A stretch of DNA of 64,000 nucleotides from Fallopia convolvulus (lineage: Eukaryota; Streptophyta; Magnoliopsida; Caryophyllales; Polygonaceae). Where the stretch lies: positions 50,264,622 through 50,328,621 of the forward strand of contig OZ024734.1 of NCBI GenBank assembly GCA_964016875.1, given 5' to 3'. Position 1 is the first letter of the stretch; the number at the start of each line of letters is the position of its first letter. Position numbers and translations under genes: made by a program. A model generated the notes under the pieces. The model worked only from the letters and a program-made list of their open reading frames with translations, had not been told where the DNA came from and searched no databases. Below are positions 1-9,848 of this stretch, piece after piece.

Positions 1-27
1 CATCATACGACTAAAGTAATATGTATA

Positions 28-958
28 TTCAAGTCAACGATTAAACCTGCAACTGTATTATCGAACCTGGTTACATGTGACCGGACTGAGCGAGTTACCG
101 AGTTACTACTATATTACAAAAATTTATTCAATTCAACGATTAAACCTAGGGATGCTCACGGGTCGGGTCGGGTCGACCCGCAACCCGCAAATTTTTTTAC
201 CTTTGACCCGCGACCTGACCCGCAACCCGACCCACGGGTCGAGGTCTAACGGGTCGGGTCGCGGGTCGACCCGCTTGACCCGTTTGACTCTAAAAAATAA
301 ATTTTTAACTAAAAACATGTATTTTTTAAACTAAACCCATCGGATTACGAGTCAACCCGCATAACCCATAATATATATTAAAGTTTAATATATACTATAC
401 TTTATTTTATTAAACTTATATTAGTAATAAGATTAATTTGTAGAAGGAGAGGAGATGAGCATGTTATATAAAGGAGAGGAGAAGAGCAACTTTTAATCAA
501 ATGTCGAGTGGGAAGAGGTTTTTTGAACTTGCTAGCAATTTTTTGTATCCCACATTGAAAGTTTGGAGGAGGAAAGGGGAAGAGAAGGTTATAAAAAGGG
601 AAGGAGAGGAGAAGAAGATCATATGTCTAAAGCCCATAAAGCCCATAGTTTATATATATTAATAAAATTAGCAAATATATATTTTTAAAAATATTGCGGG
701 TCGCGGGTCAACCCACGACCAGCGCGGGTCTGAACCGACCCGACCCGCGACCCGCAAAATAAAAAAAATTGACCTGCGACCCGACCCGCACGGGTCGCGG
801 GTCGACCCGCAACCCGCAAATTGCGGGTCGGGTCAATGCGGGTCGCGGGAGACCCGACCCGTTGAACACCCCTAATTAAACCTGCAACTATACTATCGAA
901 CCGAGTTACATCAGACCGGACTGAGCGAGTTACCGAGTTACTACTATATTACAGAATT
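28..958. repeat. Tandem duplication of about 100 bp, second copy split by a transposon
   Basis: The stretch from about 28 to 122 and the stretch made of 123-146 plus 875-958 are two copies of one unit. Both contain a gattaaacctgcaact-like segment followed by gactgagcgagttaccgag and ctactatattaca. The second copy is cut by the element at 147-874, so the duplication is older than the insertion. I see no gene in the repeat. Confidence 0.75.
147..874. mobile_element. Non-autonomous hAT-like element with 8-bp target duplication
   Basis: The ends are inverted repeats: the left begins TAGGGATGCTCACGGGTC and the right reads, reverse-complemented, TAGGGGTGTTCAACGGGTC. The element is flanked by ATTAAACC at 139-146 and 875-882, an 8-bp duplication as expected for hAT elements. 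Both subterminal regions are packed with GGGTCGCGGGTCGACCCGC-type units on both strands, while the centre (about 360-680) is AT- and purine-rich. There is no transposase. Overlapping short reading frames on both strands come from the palindromic repeats and are not genes. The class follows from duplication length and terminus; the family is not identified. Confidence 0.85.
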
Positions 959-1382
959 TTGATCTAAAGACATTAGTAAGCAGCGAAAACGACGATTCGG
1001 ATCCCTCCATTGTTTCCTTTTCCTCCCGCACCTTTTCCTCGAAATGAGAACAAACGCGCACTCCTTCATAATCAAAAGGGGGAGAATGAATGTCGTCAAA
1101 GCGTCCTTCATACTTCTTCGGAGCAGGACTCTTCTCTGTGTTTATTGCAGGAGCATCAGCCTCTGTCTTCTCTGTCTTCATCTTCTTCACATCAGCGTCA
1201 ACGGTCATCTATTGTAATGCCACATCCTTGCGTTCTTCCTCCTCAGGAGCAGGAGTCAAATGACTTCGCTTTCCCTTCATATTGGACATGCCGTATCTCG
1301 TGGTGGCCTCCTCTGCTAATTGCCTGACGAATTTGGTCAGCATGCCGATCATCTCAGTCGGCTTGGACGACTTGGACGACAT
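930..1382 (-). pseudogene. Broken small hypothetical protein gene
   Basis: Reading leftwards from an ATG at 1382, a frame of 57 codons ends at a TAG (1209-1211). The same frame then continues open for 92 more codons to 930. The first part has a helical stretch (EMIGMLTKFVRQLAEEATTR), the second is Lys/Glu-rich with a PPFDYEG motif. The ATG at 1382 is preferred over the one at 1505 because a pyrimidine-rich leader and a TATA-like box lie upstream. One premature stop, or an unrecognised intron removing it, would explain the layout. I do not recognise the protein. The last codons run into the tandem repeat, so the 3' end may be foreign. Confidence 0.4.
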
Positions 1383-1488
1383 GATCAGTGGGAGAGAAGG
1401 AGATGAGGAGATGAGTGGGAGAGAATGAAATGAGGAGAGGAGTGAGGAGTGGGAGAGAATGTAATGAGGAGAGGAGTGCTTCTCCCGC

Positions 1489-1495
1489 CTTTTAA
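1489..1495 (-). promoter_or_regulatory. TATA-like box upstream of the 1382 reading frame
   Basis: On the minus strand the sequence reads CTGCTTTAAAAGGCGGG, about 110 bases before the ATG at 1382. It is followed by a C/T-rich leader made of repeated CTCCTCTCCTCA-like units. This resembles a plant core promoter, but is seen only by position and composition. Confidence 0.35.
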
Positions 1496-1505
1496 AGCAG
1501 ATCAT

Positions 1506-1953
1506 GAGGAGGAGGAGGGCAATGCATGTGGTACAAAAACTTGATTCTAGTTGAACTGCAGCGTCTCTGTATTCGTACTCTTGATCTATAAACTCTTACG
1601 TCTAAAAATAGGAGCCTAGTTATCCTGACCAAATACTAGCAATTGAGCCACACTTTGTGCGACGATTATCACACGGAGCCTTCATTTTAATTTGTAATAA
1701 AAAACGAATCCTAAATTCTTAGGTTATGTGAACTTGAGATTGAAACCGAAATGAACATTATATGCAGAAAATACCAGCCATTGTCATAATACTACCATTT
1801 TAATGCAATCTTAAGTACACAACTACACACTGTAGATTTTGCAATCATAAACTTGAAAACAAGACTGACGCATACATCTCCCCAAGTGTAGCTTCCAAGC
1901 TGCATCAAAGAGAACAAATGCACGTACATAGAAATACCAGATGAGTCCATGTG
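1506..1953. other. No gene seen
   Basis: AT-rich sequence without a convincing reading frame or repeat. It lies between two minus-strand gene remnants and may be the 3' flank of the exon at 1954-2049. Confidence 0.5.
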
Positions 1954-2049
1954 TTATTCCACCCTTGTCTTGGCATCAGGCTGCTCAAATTCTTCCACAA
2001 AATCTTTGGTCATATTGAGAAATTCGTCCATGTGTAGCAGTTTCCATTC
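1954..2049 (-). pseudogene. Terminal exon of an unidentified host gene
   Basis: On the minus strand a CCCTTGTAG acceptor is followed at 2049 by a 31-codon open frame that ends in TAA at 1954-1956. The peptide begins EWKLLHMDEFL and ends EFEQPDAKTRVE. It has the composition of a real soluble C-terminus and a clean acceptor in phase 0. No matching upstream exon is visible: the next 240 bases look like intron, and beyond 2290 there is Copia sequence. I therefore call it the surviving last exon of a gene cut by retrotransposon insertion or rearrangement. I cannot name the family. The alternative is a chance frame, which the acceptor and composition make less likely. Confidence 0.45.
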
Positions 2050-2289
2050 CTACAAGGGCACATCAGCCAAAGCATATGAATACTTGTTAGTTAAACTGTC
2101 TGATTAGAGATAGACGTCTTTCATTTATTGTGTGCTTTCTGTTAGCAAGGAAAAAGAGAGGGCTTCGGATTGATTTGACTGTATCAGGACGACAATTTTG
2201 CTGTGTTATTTATGTGATCTCATTTTAAATCTTGAAAACGCTTACATTACTGATTGGTCATTTGAGAGTTCCTTGAGAGGTTTAAAGTC
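2050..2289. other. Probable intron or spacer, no gene seen
   Basis: AT-rich sequence upstream (minus sense) of the exon at 1954-2049, ending where Copia-derived sequence begins. Nothing else is recognisable. Confidence 0.4.
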
Positions 2290-3064
2290 TCAAACTGTAA
2301 GCCCTCTTCCATCCCCTTAGGAGGACATCTTGATCTGATCAAGGCCAAAGTGCCAATTGTCTAAGGAAGAGGAGGCAAAAATGAGAATCATACCTTATGA
2401 TGCTGCTATGGCTTTTGTCATGTATGCTATGATTTTCACCAAACCTGATCTGGCCTTTGTTGTGAGTGTCTTGAGTAGATATATGTCTGCTCCGTGCGAA
2501 AAAACATTGGTCGCTATAAAATTTCTCTTAAGATACATTGCTGGAACTGTGAACTATGGCTTGGTTTATGGCATGCATACATCCCCCTCTAAGCTGGTTG
2601 GTTATGTGGACTTTAACTATATGAGTAACAAGGATAATAGAAAATCTACTGCCTCCTATATGTATGCGTGGTGTGGAAATTGCATATCTTGGAAATCTCA
2701 ACATCAGCCTATTGTGGCCTTATCCTCTATTGAGGCTGAGTATATTGTTGTTGTTGAGGCTTCTAAAGAAGCTATTTGGCTCCAAGATATACTTAGAGAG
2801 ATAGAAAGAAAGCACTATGTTCAGAGTTACACATGGATAGTCAGAATGCGCTTTATATGTGCAAAGATCATGTCTTTCATGAAAGGACTAAACATTGATG
2901 TTCGATACCATTTTATTCGAGACAAAGTTGCTAAGAAAGTGTTCTTGGTTAAAAAGATCAATAGTAAAGTTAATCATGTACATTTTGGAACTAAAATCGT
3001 CACAATTGATAAGTTTGCTTTTTGTAGGGATTTTCTACATGTGATCGACCCCATCTTTTGTTGA
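2290..3064 (+). pseudogene. Decayed Copia retrotransposon: end of reverse transcriptase and RNase H
   Basis: The frame from 2357 matches the 3' part of a Copia polyprotein. A stretch near MYAMIFTKPDLAFVVSVLSRYM stands for the end of the reverse-transcriptase domain. The RNase H part shows GYVDFNYMSNKDNRKSTASY, SWKSQHQPIVALSSIEAEY and the closing IDVRYHFIRDKV block. Several otherwise conserved positions are changed (VDFNYM in place of the usual ADFAGD type). Upstream coding sequence back to about 2290 is recognisable only across frame shifts. Gag, integrase and the 5' LTR are absent. It is a truncated, inactive copy of an ordinary Copia lineage, not the SIRE type found later in the window. Confidence 0.85.
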
Positions 3065-3351
3065 GAAATGGTATGATAGGCCGATGATAGGAAGTCTGTA
3101 AGACCAAGTTACAATGCAAAAAAGGAAGTTTTAGTTACATGTAAACTTAAGAATTAGGAGGGAAAATTGTAGAGCTTAGTTGATATGTATTTCCTAAGTT
3201 ATTGGGTCATGTGGGAGTCTGTTATAATTTTTGGACTTAGAGGTATAGTGCTTCAGGTTGGGCCAAACAACCAAAACTAGTGACCTTAACTCTGTCCAAA
3301 AGTCAACATTGGCTTCTCATATTTTAAACGGTGTCGTTTGGGTTTTTAGAG

Positions 3352-3354
<3 letters not shown>
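3065..3354 (+). mobile_element. Polypurine tract and LTR remnant of the Copia copy
   Basis: After the pol stop, AGGAGGGAAAAT precedes a TG at 3169, the usual order of polypurine tract and 3' LTR. The presumed LTR runs into the (AT)n tract at 3355, so its right end is lost. No partner LTR is present. Confidence 0.45.

Positions 3355-3397
<43 letters not shown>
3355..3397. repeat. (AT)n microsatellite
   Basis: About 21 uninterrupted AT units. It borders the TIR element that begins at 3398 and is one of three such tracts at element boundaries. Confidence 0.95.
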
Positions 3398-3400
<3 letters not shown>

Positions 3401-5394
3401 GAAGGTTCCGGTAGAAAGCTAATTGTGATAGAAAGTGAGGGTGAACTTGAAAATGCAAAATAGTTAATATAGGGTGAATAATACTAGATTAGATGTCACT
3501 TGCCAAAAAGAAATTCATATCCCTTAAAAATAGTAAACAAACCATTTAAAAAAATTAAAAAAGGAAAAAAATAATATTGGACAAATCAAATCACTGCACA
3601 AATCTCGTATGAATATTAATATTCTCTCTTCTATTTAAATTCAAAACAAATCATAGTTTTAATATTGATTTTGTCCTATTTTTAAAACTAATTGGTGTTG
3701 ATGTAATTTTGTATCTTTATTCTCGAAACATACTAGATGATCGAATACCAACGTGATGAATAATGAATATACATTCTCGCAGAATGTCGAGTGAATATCA
3801 ATGTGATGAACAATGAATATGTACTTGTGTTGCGATTAATATGATTAAAATAAATAGTTGTATAATATCGACATAATTATTTTATCTTCATTATCACATG
3901 CTGCCAAATGAATACCAACGTAATACACAATGAATATTTATATTCGTTATAGTGAATACGGTCATTAGTAATTATATAATCTCATTATAATTTCGACAAC
4001 CATATCAACTTCAATGAATATTGCTATATAAAATTGTGAATATCAATTTACATTATAATACATACATAAGTTGAATGGAAAAGCTATACAAATATATCTA
4101 TTTAATGAAAAGAATATCATTAGATAATACAATGAATATGATCACCTCGTTAAATGAATATCACTAGGTAATGTGGTGAATATGAGGACTCATTTTACAT
4201 GACTATGCTAGCTAATATAGTGAATATGACTACCTAGTTACATGAATATCACTGGCTAATACAATGAATATGATCACATATTACAAATCTCACAAATAAA
4301 AATGAGAAATTTATGATTATTTATTGCCCTTATGTAGACTTCATCTTCTTTCGATATTTTCCGATCATTTGCTACCTTCAAATAAAAAAATAGAGTAGAT
4401 AAATATTCATAACAATACATAAAATCCCTCAAAAAAATAATACATATTATTTTTTGGCCTAGAATGCCATATTTCAATTACATAAATACTACTAACTAAT
4501 TTTGTGAATATCTCTTAATATTCCAATGAATATCACTTTAAAAAATGACGAATATTCAATCTTGCGATCCAACAGATATAACAAGAGAGATCAATCAATA
4601 TCAATGAATCAAATTAGGGCTTCGATTACAGATCGAAATCACATGCCTGTTCAATGAGAAACGATATCCTAAACATTAAAATTATCGAAAGATTACACAA
4701 TTAAACTAACAAAATATCAAATATGAAAAATAGTATACAAAAAATATTGAAGATTTATTATTATCTATTAGAAGTTTAGAACCATAAGTAAGATAAGCAC
4801 ATAATATAATACACGATATCATCAACAAGAGATAGAAGAGTCAGATCTAAGAAAATAATGGAATTGAAAATCATAAAACCCACCCCCACAATAATTAGAG
4901 TCTGTATAACATTACTACTATTACAATTCACAGCGGTTCGTGCCTTCATTCAACATGAATATCTATATAATATGATTATAATCTCACCACAGTAATTAGA
5001 CACGAATGGTGATAAATCCACAATCGCCGAATCGTTCAAATGTGATGTTTAGTTGTTGCCGGCAGAGAAAGAATAAGAAAGTAGCAGATCTCGGAGTCGC
5101 TGAACGCAGAAGATTACCCAAGACCGTTTGCTGCTATTTTGTAGATCTTCTCCTCCCGACTCTCCCTTCTTCGTTTCGTTTCTTCAATATTAAGAGAAGT
5201 TAATTATGGAGAGAATATATCTTGTATCCCACTTGCCTATAAATCTCGCTTTTGTGGGATAATCCAATGCAACGCAATTTGAGTGAAATTGTACACCTAT
5301 TTTAATGAAATCTGAAGCGTTAAAATTTTACAATCTAATGGCTTATAATAACACTCACTTTCTACCCTAAAAAGCTTTCTACTAGATCCTCATA
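3398..5394. mobile_element. Non-autonomous TIR element A in (AT)n
   Basis: The left end (GGTTCCGGTAGAAAGC, then TAGAAAGTGAG) matches the reverse complement of the right end (GGATCTAGTAGAAAGC, then TAGAAAGTGAG). Both ends therefore hold a pair of short direct repeats. The interior is AT-rich, with many diverged units containing tgaatatcac or gtgaatatga. At the right end a TATA-like TTTATAGG and a GA-rich leader (about 5010-5250, minus strand) point inward. No transposase is present. (AT)n tracts flank both sides, as in microsatellite-targeting elements such as rice Micron; the family is not assigned. Confidence 0.75.
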
Positions 5395-5409
5395 CTATAT
5401 ATATATATA
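5395..5409. repeat. (AT)n microsatellite between TIR elements A and B
   Basis: Short AT tract shared by the right end of element A and the left end of element B. Confidence 0.9.
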
Positions 5410-6970
5410 GGAAAAGAGTCCCGTGCGAATGGGCGCCTGTGTGAGAAATAAGAATAAATCTCGCTCGTTCATTTCAAAAAATCAACGTCGCTGATTAAAC
5501 ATTCATTAAATAAAATAAAATACGGCACGAGCGAATTTTTCCCGTATTATTTGCGTATTTTTCAATAAAATACGACACATACGAATTTTCCCGTATTATT
5601 CACGAATTTTTTGAAAAATACGTTTTTATGAGACGCGTCCTGTTTGTTCATCAGAAATAGCGATTTGTTCATCAATATTCACCAATTGTTCATCAATACT
5701 AAATGATTGTGAATTGAGTTTTTGATAACATTGTTCATCGATTTCGAACTTTTTTAATTTTATTTTTTAACCTTATTTATGTGTAGGAATACAATATTAC
5801 GTAGTTTTTTATGCACATATAATTAGTTTTGATATACTCATATTTGTTCATTGATATACTCGTATTTGTCCATTGATATACCCCTATTTGTTCATTGGTA
5901 TACCCATGGTATACCATTATTTGTTCATTAGTATACCTTTTTTTTGTTCAGGTATACCATTATTTGTTCATTGATATACCCTATTTGTTCATAGATATAC
6001 CCTTATTTGTTCATTGATATAACCTTATTTGTTCATTATTATACCCTTATTTGTGAACTGAAATAAACTTATGTTTTATGAGTCAATGCTATCAACTTGT
6101 ACATTTAGGACTATTAATACCATCAACTTGTACATTTAGGACTATCTATTTGTGCATTTTTGCATTTATTTTGTACTTTAAGGCTATCTTGAATTCAAAG
6201 TATAATACGAATGAAGTGCTTTAAGGCTAACTTGTCAATACGAATGAAGTGCTCAATATAGTACCAAGATAAGATAAGTTTGATGTAGAAACTTGAATGC
6301 AAAAGATAATAGATAAATAATTTGACATTGCAATAATATGGTGTATGCTAAGAGAACGAGATAGCAACAAATCGAAGAGGAGTGCTTGTGCCTTATTTAG
6401 CTATGAACAAATTGATGTTATTAATGAACAAATATGCATATAGCAATGAAAAAATTGAGGTTACTAGTGAACAAATATGCATCTAGTAATGAACAATTAT
6501 ATGAAAAAAGCAATGAACAAATATGCATAAACCAGTGAACAAATTGATGTTACTAATGAACAAATATGCACAAACCGATGAACAAATATGCAAAAACCAA
6601 TGAATAAATATTTTCGTTTCTTATGAACAAAATCACAATGTTGATGAACATATTGCATGTAATTTTGATACACATTTGTTCATTTTTTATGTACAAACAA
6701 TAGATTTTTGATGCACAAGCAATAATTTATTTATACACAAAATCACAGTTTTGATGAACAAATCCACATTATTGATGAACAAATCCACAATACTGATGAA
6801 CAATCTGGCGCGTGTCCTATTTCTTTATTTTCAAAAATACGCGAATAATTCGCCCGTGCCGTTTTTTCCCCTTTCTAAGTGAAATGATCAGCGCTTTTGA
6901 TTTTTCTTGATCCAACGACTCCTGTTCTTTCTTATTTCGCACCTAGGCGCCCATTCGCACTTGAACCGGA

Positions 6971-6973
<3 letters not shown>
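5410..6973. mobile_element. Non-autonomous TIR element B in (AT)n, foldback-like
   Basis: The left end holds GTGCGAATGGGCGCCTGTGT and GAGAAATAAGAA. The right end, reverse-complemented, holds GTGCGAATGGGCGCCTAGGT and GCGAAATAAGAA. The left half is rich in TTGTTCATTGATATACC-like units and the right half in ATGAACAAATATGCA-like units, so the two arms are loosely inverse to each other. Short TACGGCACGAGCGAATT-like segments occur inside both ends. No coding region is evident. (AT)n lies on both sides. Confidence 0.8.

Positions 6974-7003
<30 letters not shown>
6974..7003. repeat. (AT)n microsatellite between TIR elements B and C
   Basis: About 14 AT units directly abutting both elements. Confidence 0.95.
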
Positions 7004-7005
<2 letters not shown>

Positions 7006-8502
7006 GGGCTCTAGAGAAACTCATGATTATAGAGAAACCGTGGTCAAAAGGAGGGCCATTAGATCTGATTTTTTGAATGGATGAGATTTAAAAAAAGGTG
7101 CATGGGAGTTAATTTTGGGTAGTAATAGTGGATTACAACCGATTTCTCTCTCCTATCTAAAAAAAGGCAAAATCTTTATCTCTCCAATTTTAAATCCTTT
7201 CAGTTACCAAAAAACCTCTCTATAGTATCCCAAATTCTCTCCCGCTCACAAAATATGTATCGATTGTCTTCTCAATTTCAACGCTTAATTGATCTTTTAT
7301 TCAATCATCTTGAAGAAATCGGTAAGTTTCGATTATAGAATTCGGTACTACTTTCGATGTAGATTTTTCACACCTTTAATTTATCATTGTTCTCAAACCA
7401 GAAATCATTTTCGACCAGATTCCGTCGAAAATGCAGCATGTAGGATCTACTTCGTCAATTTCGTTCAGATCTAAGAAGTATCTACTAGATATGCCCAAAA
7501 AGTCATCGTAGGTGTTGGCGGAGGATAAGCCATCGTTGTTGGAGACGCCGGAGAAGTAGAGTCAGCCATCTCGTTGAAATATCAAATCCCGTTGAAATTG
7601 GCCTACTACTATTTCGACCAAGAAAAAAGAAGAAATTGGCCTCCTAATTGTTGGAAATATTACTGTGGCCTTGTTTGAATATGCATGAGAAATCATCGAA
7701 TGTGGTATTGTTATAAAGATGTGGTAATCTGACTGAATATGTGAGTTTATATTTTGAACATACTTGTATATGTACTCGAATATACGTGACAAATTATCAA
7801 ATATGATGTTGTTCCACTATTGTAATTATCTGACTGAATATGGGGGGTTTAAATTTCGAATATACTAATATACTTACACGAATATGCGTGACAAATCATC
7901 GAATATGATGTTATATTGATGTGGTAAATCGACTGAATACGCATGTTTAAATTTTGAACATACTAGTAAATGTAATCGAATATGCTCGCCAAATTATCGA
8001 ATATACCGTTGTATTATGAACTGGATAACTTTACTGAATATGCAAGTGCTCAAATACAATCATATGCATAATAAAATTGCATATTCGATATTTCAGTACA
8101 AATATTCGAGAACAAAAACATTTATGTTCAAAATAAAAATTCACATATTCAAACACGTATCAAATTTATTTTATGAAAGCATATTCGATTACATTAGCTA
8201 GAATGTTCCAATATAAAGCTCACATAATCGGATAAAACGTCCATATTAGGTATGCTGAAGGTTATTTCCAAATCTGAAATCTCCTATAATATCGGGTGAT
8301 TTCCAAATCAGAAATCTCCTATAATATCGGGTTATTTGTTTTTTCATCCGTATTTTCCTTTTTTTGCAGGATTTTATTATGGAAAAAACATCCATATTAG
8401 GTATTATGCTCCCACAATCAGAACCCTTAATATTGCTTAATCCTATGGTTCTAATAGTGGCTCTCGTTTCTCTATAATACTTGTTTCTCTGGAGCCCTCC
8501 CC
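7004..8502. mobile_element. Non-autonomous TIR element C
   Basis: The left end reads AGGGCTCTAGAGAAAC followed by ATAGAGAAACCG. The right end, reverse-complemented, reads AGGGCTCCAGAGAAAC followed by ATAGAGAAACGAG. Inside, the left part has a gene-like start (see 7255-7321). The centre has units such as cgaatatgcatgacaaatcatc whose inverse appears towards the right. (AT)n flanks the left only; the right is followed by TTGATGTTT, which also appears inverted at 18549. Right and left ends may therefore belong to different insertions. Confidence 0.7.
7221..7321 (+). promoter_or_regulatory. Inward TATA-like box and ATG mini-exon with splice donor in element C
   Basis: A TATAGTA at 7221, a C/T-rich leader and an ATG at 7255 are followed by 22 open codons (starting MYRLSSQFQRL). 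The frame ends at G|GTAAGT at 7321/7322, a good plant 5' splice site in phase 1. No acceptor or second exon is recognised inside the element. It may be the first exon of a lost transposase gene or of a captured host gene. Confidence 0.45.
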
Positions 8503-9848
8503 TTGATGTTTAACTTTAATTGAATATTGAATGACAAAGTTGTCTTATTCAACTATGCATGTTGTCTTTTTCAAGTTGATTATATGTGATATTCATATGT
8601 AGAGAACAAATTATTCATTTGATTATTGTCAAATGATCCCCCAACTTCAATTGACTCAAATGTCGTACCAATAAAAATCTTCAATCTCATTGGAAACCGA
8701 TGAACTCAATATTTCATATTCATGTCCTTTTTATCAATTATGCAATTCATATCGTTCACAATTTCAGAAGCATGCTCATCGTTGTCTTGGTACTGACATG
8801 TATCACTTTTTTGCATTTGAAATGTCCATGTCATCCTCAAAAACATTGTCATTCTACTTGCTTCCTCCAACTATTTGAGTTAAGAAAGCACATCATTATG
8901 AATATCCAAACACCAGTTTTTGAAAAACACTTCACGAGTATATGAATAAAAATCTATGCTTTTATGAATAACCAATCACACATGTAAGAATATCAAAACA
9001 TGACTATTTGAAGAATACTACATGCAATTATGAATAATTATCCTGATATACATGAATATTAAGCCAACTATATATGAATAATAAGCCAAAAATAATTTGA
9101 ATAACACATTTTGAATGTCACTTCACGAGTTTATGAATAAAAATCTTCGTGTTTATGAAATACCAATCACACGAATAATAAGAGTTATATATCAATTAAA
9201 ATTCACGCATAGTTGAATAACACGTTATAGAATTATGAATATAAAGACAAGTCTATATGAATAACCTATCACAAATTTATAATTTAAAATATATGAAAAT
9301 TAAAACATGTATATGTGAATAACACTTGATGAAAATTTGAATAACTATACAGGTAAGTACCACTCATAAATGAATATTAAACAAGAATAATCGTCCACTC
9401 ATAATGTATATGTGAATAACTTTACATACAGTTTTGAATAACTATCCACTAATAGATGCATATCAAACAACTCATAAAATAATAATAAGCCTCGTAAAAT
9501 TGAATGATAATACACTTGTATATGAAAAACAAATAAGACATATATGAACATCAATATACGCATAAATGAAAATCTAGGCATGCATATATGAATAAAAATA
9601 CTAATTGATTATTTATTCAACTTAATGAATACATTTATTTGACTCAATGAATATATTTATTCAACTCATAATAATATAGAAATGGATAATTCTATATCAA
9701 TGTACGACTTATTCAAGATTATCTCAAGCATTGTTCAACTCAACTCATATACGTTTTCATTAATTCAAAAAAATTATCAAAAATGAATGATTGAAAAAGC
9801 GGTTTGCACAAAAGTTGTTCATACAAAGAAGTGTTTATATTCAATACT
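8503..9848. repeat. AT-rich region with diverged tgaata-type units
   Basis: Begins with TTGATGTTT. Bases 8512-8600 are the inverse of a segment at about 18595-18690. From 8880 on, many imperfect units of about 30 bp such as atatgaataacta and tatgaataaaaatct occur. Short reading frames here arise from these units. No gene is supported. Confidence 0.6.

Noticed and set aside
77..334. Arg/Thr-rich frames on both strands at the left edge
   Set aside because: They lie in the GGGTCGACCCG repeats of a hAT-like element and cross its end.
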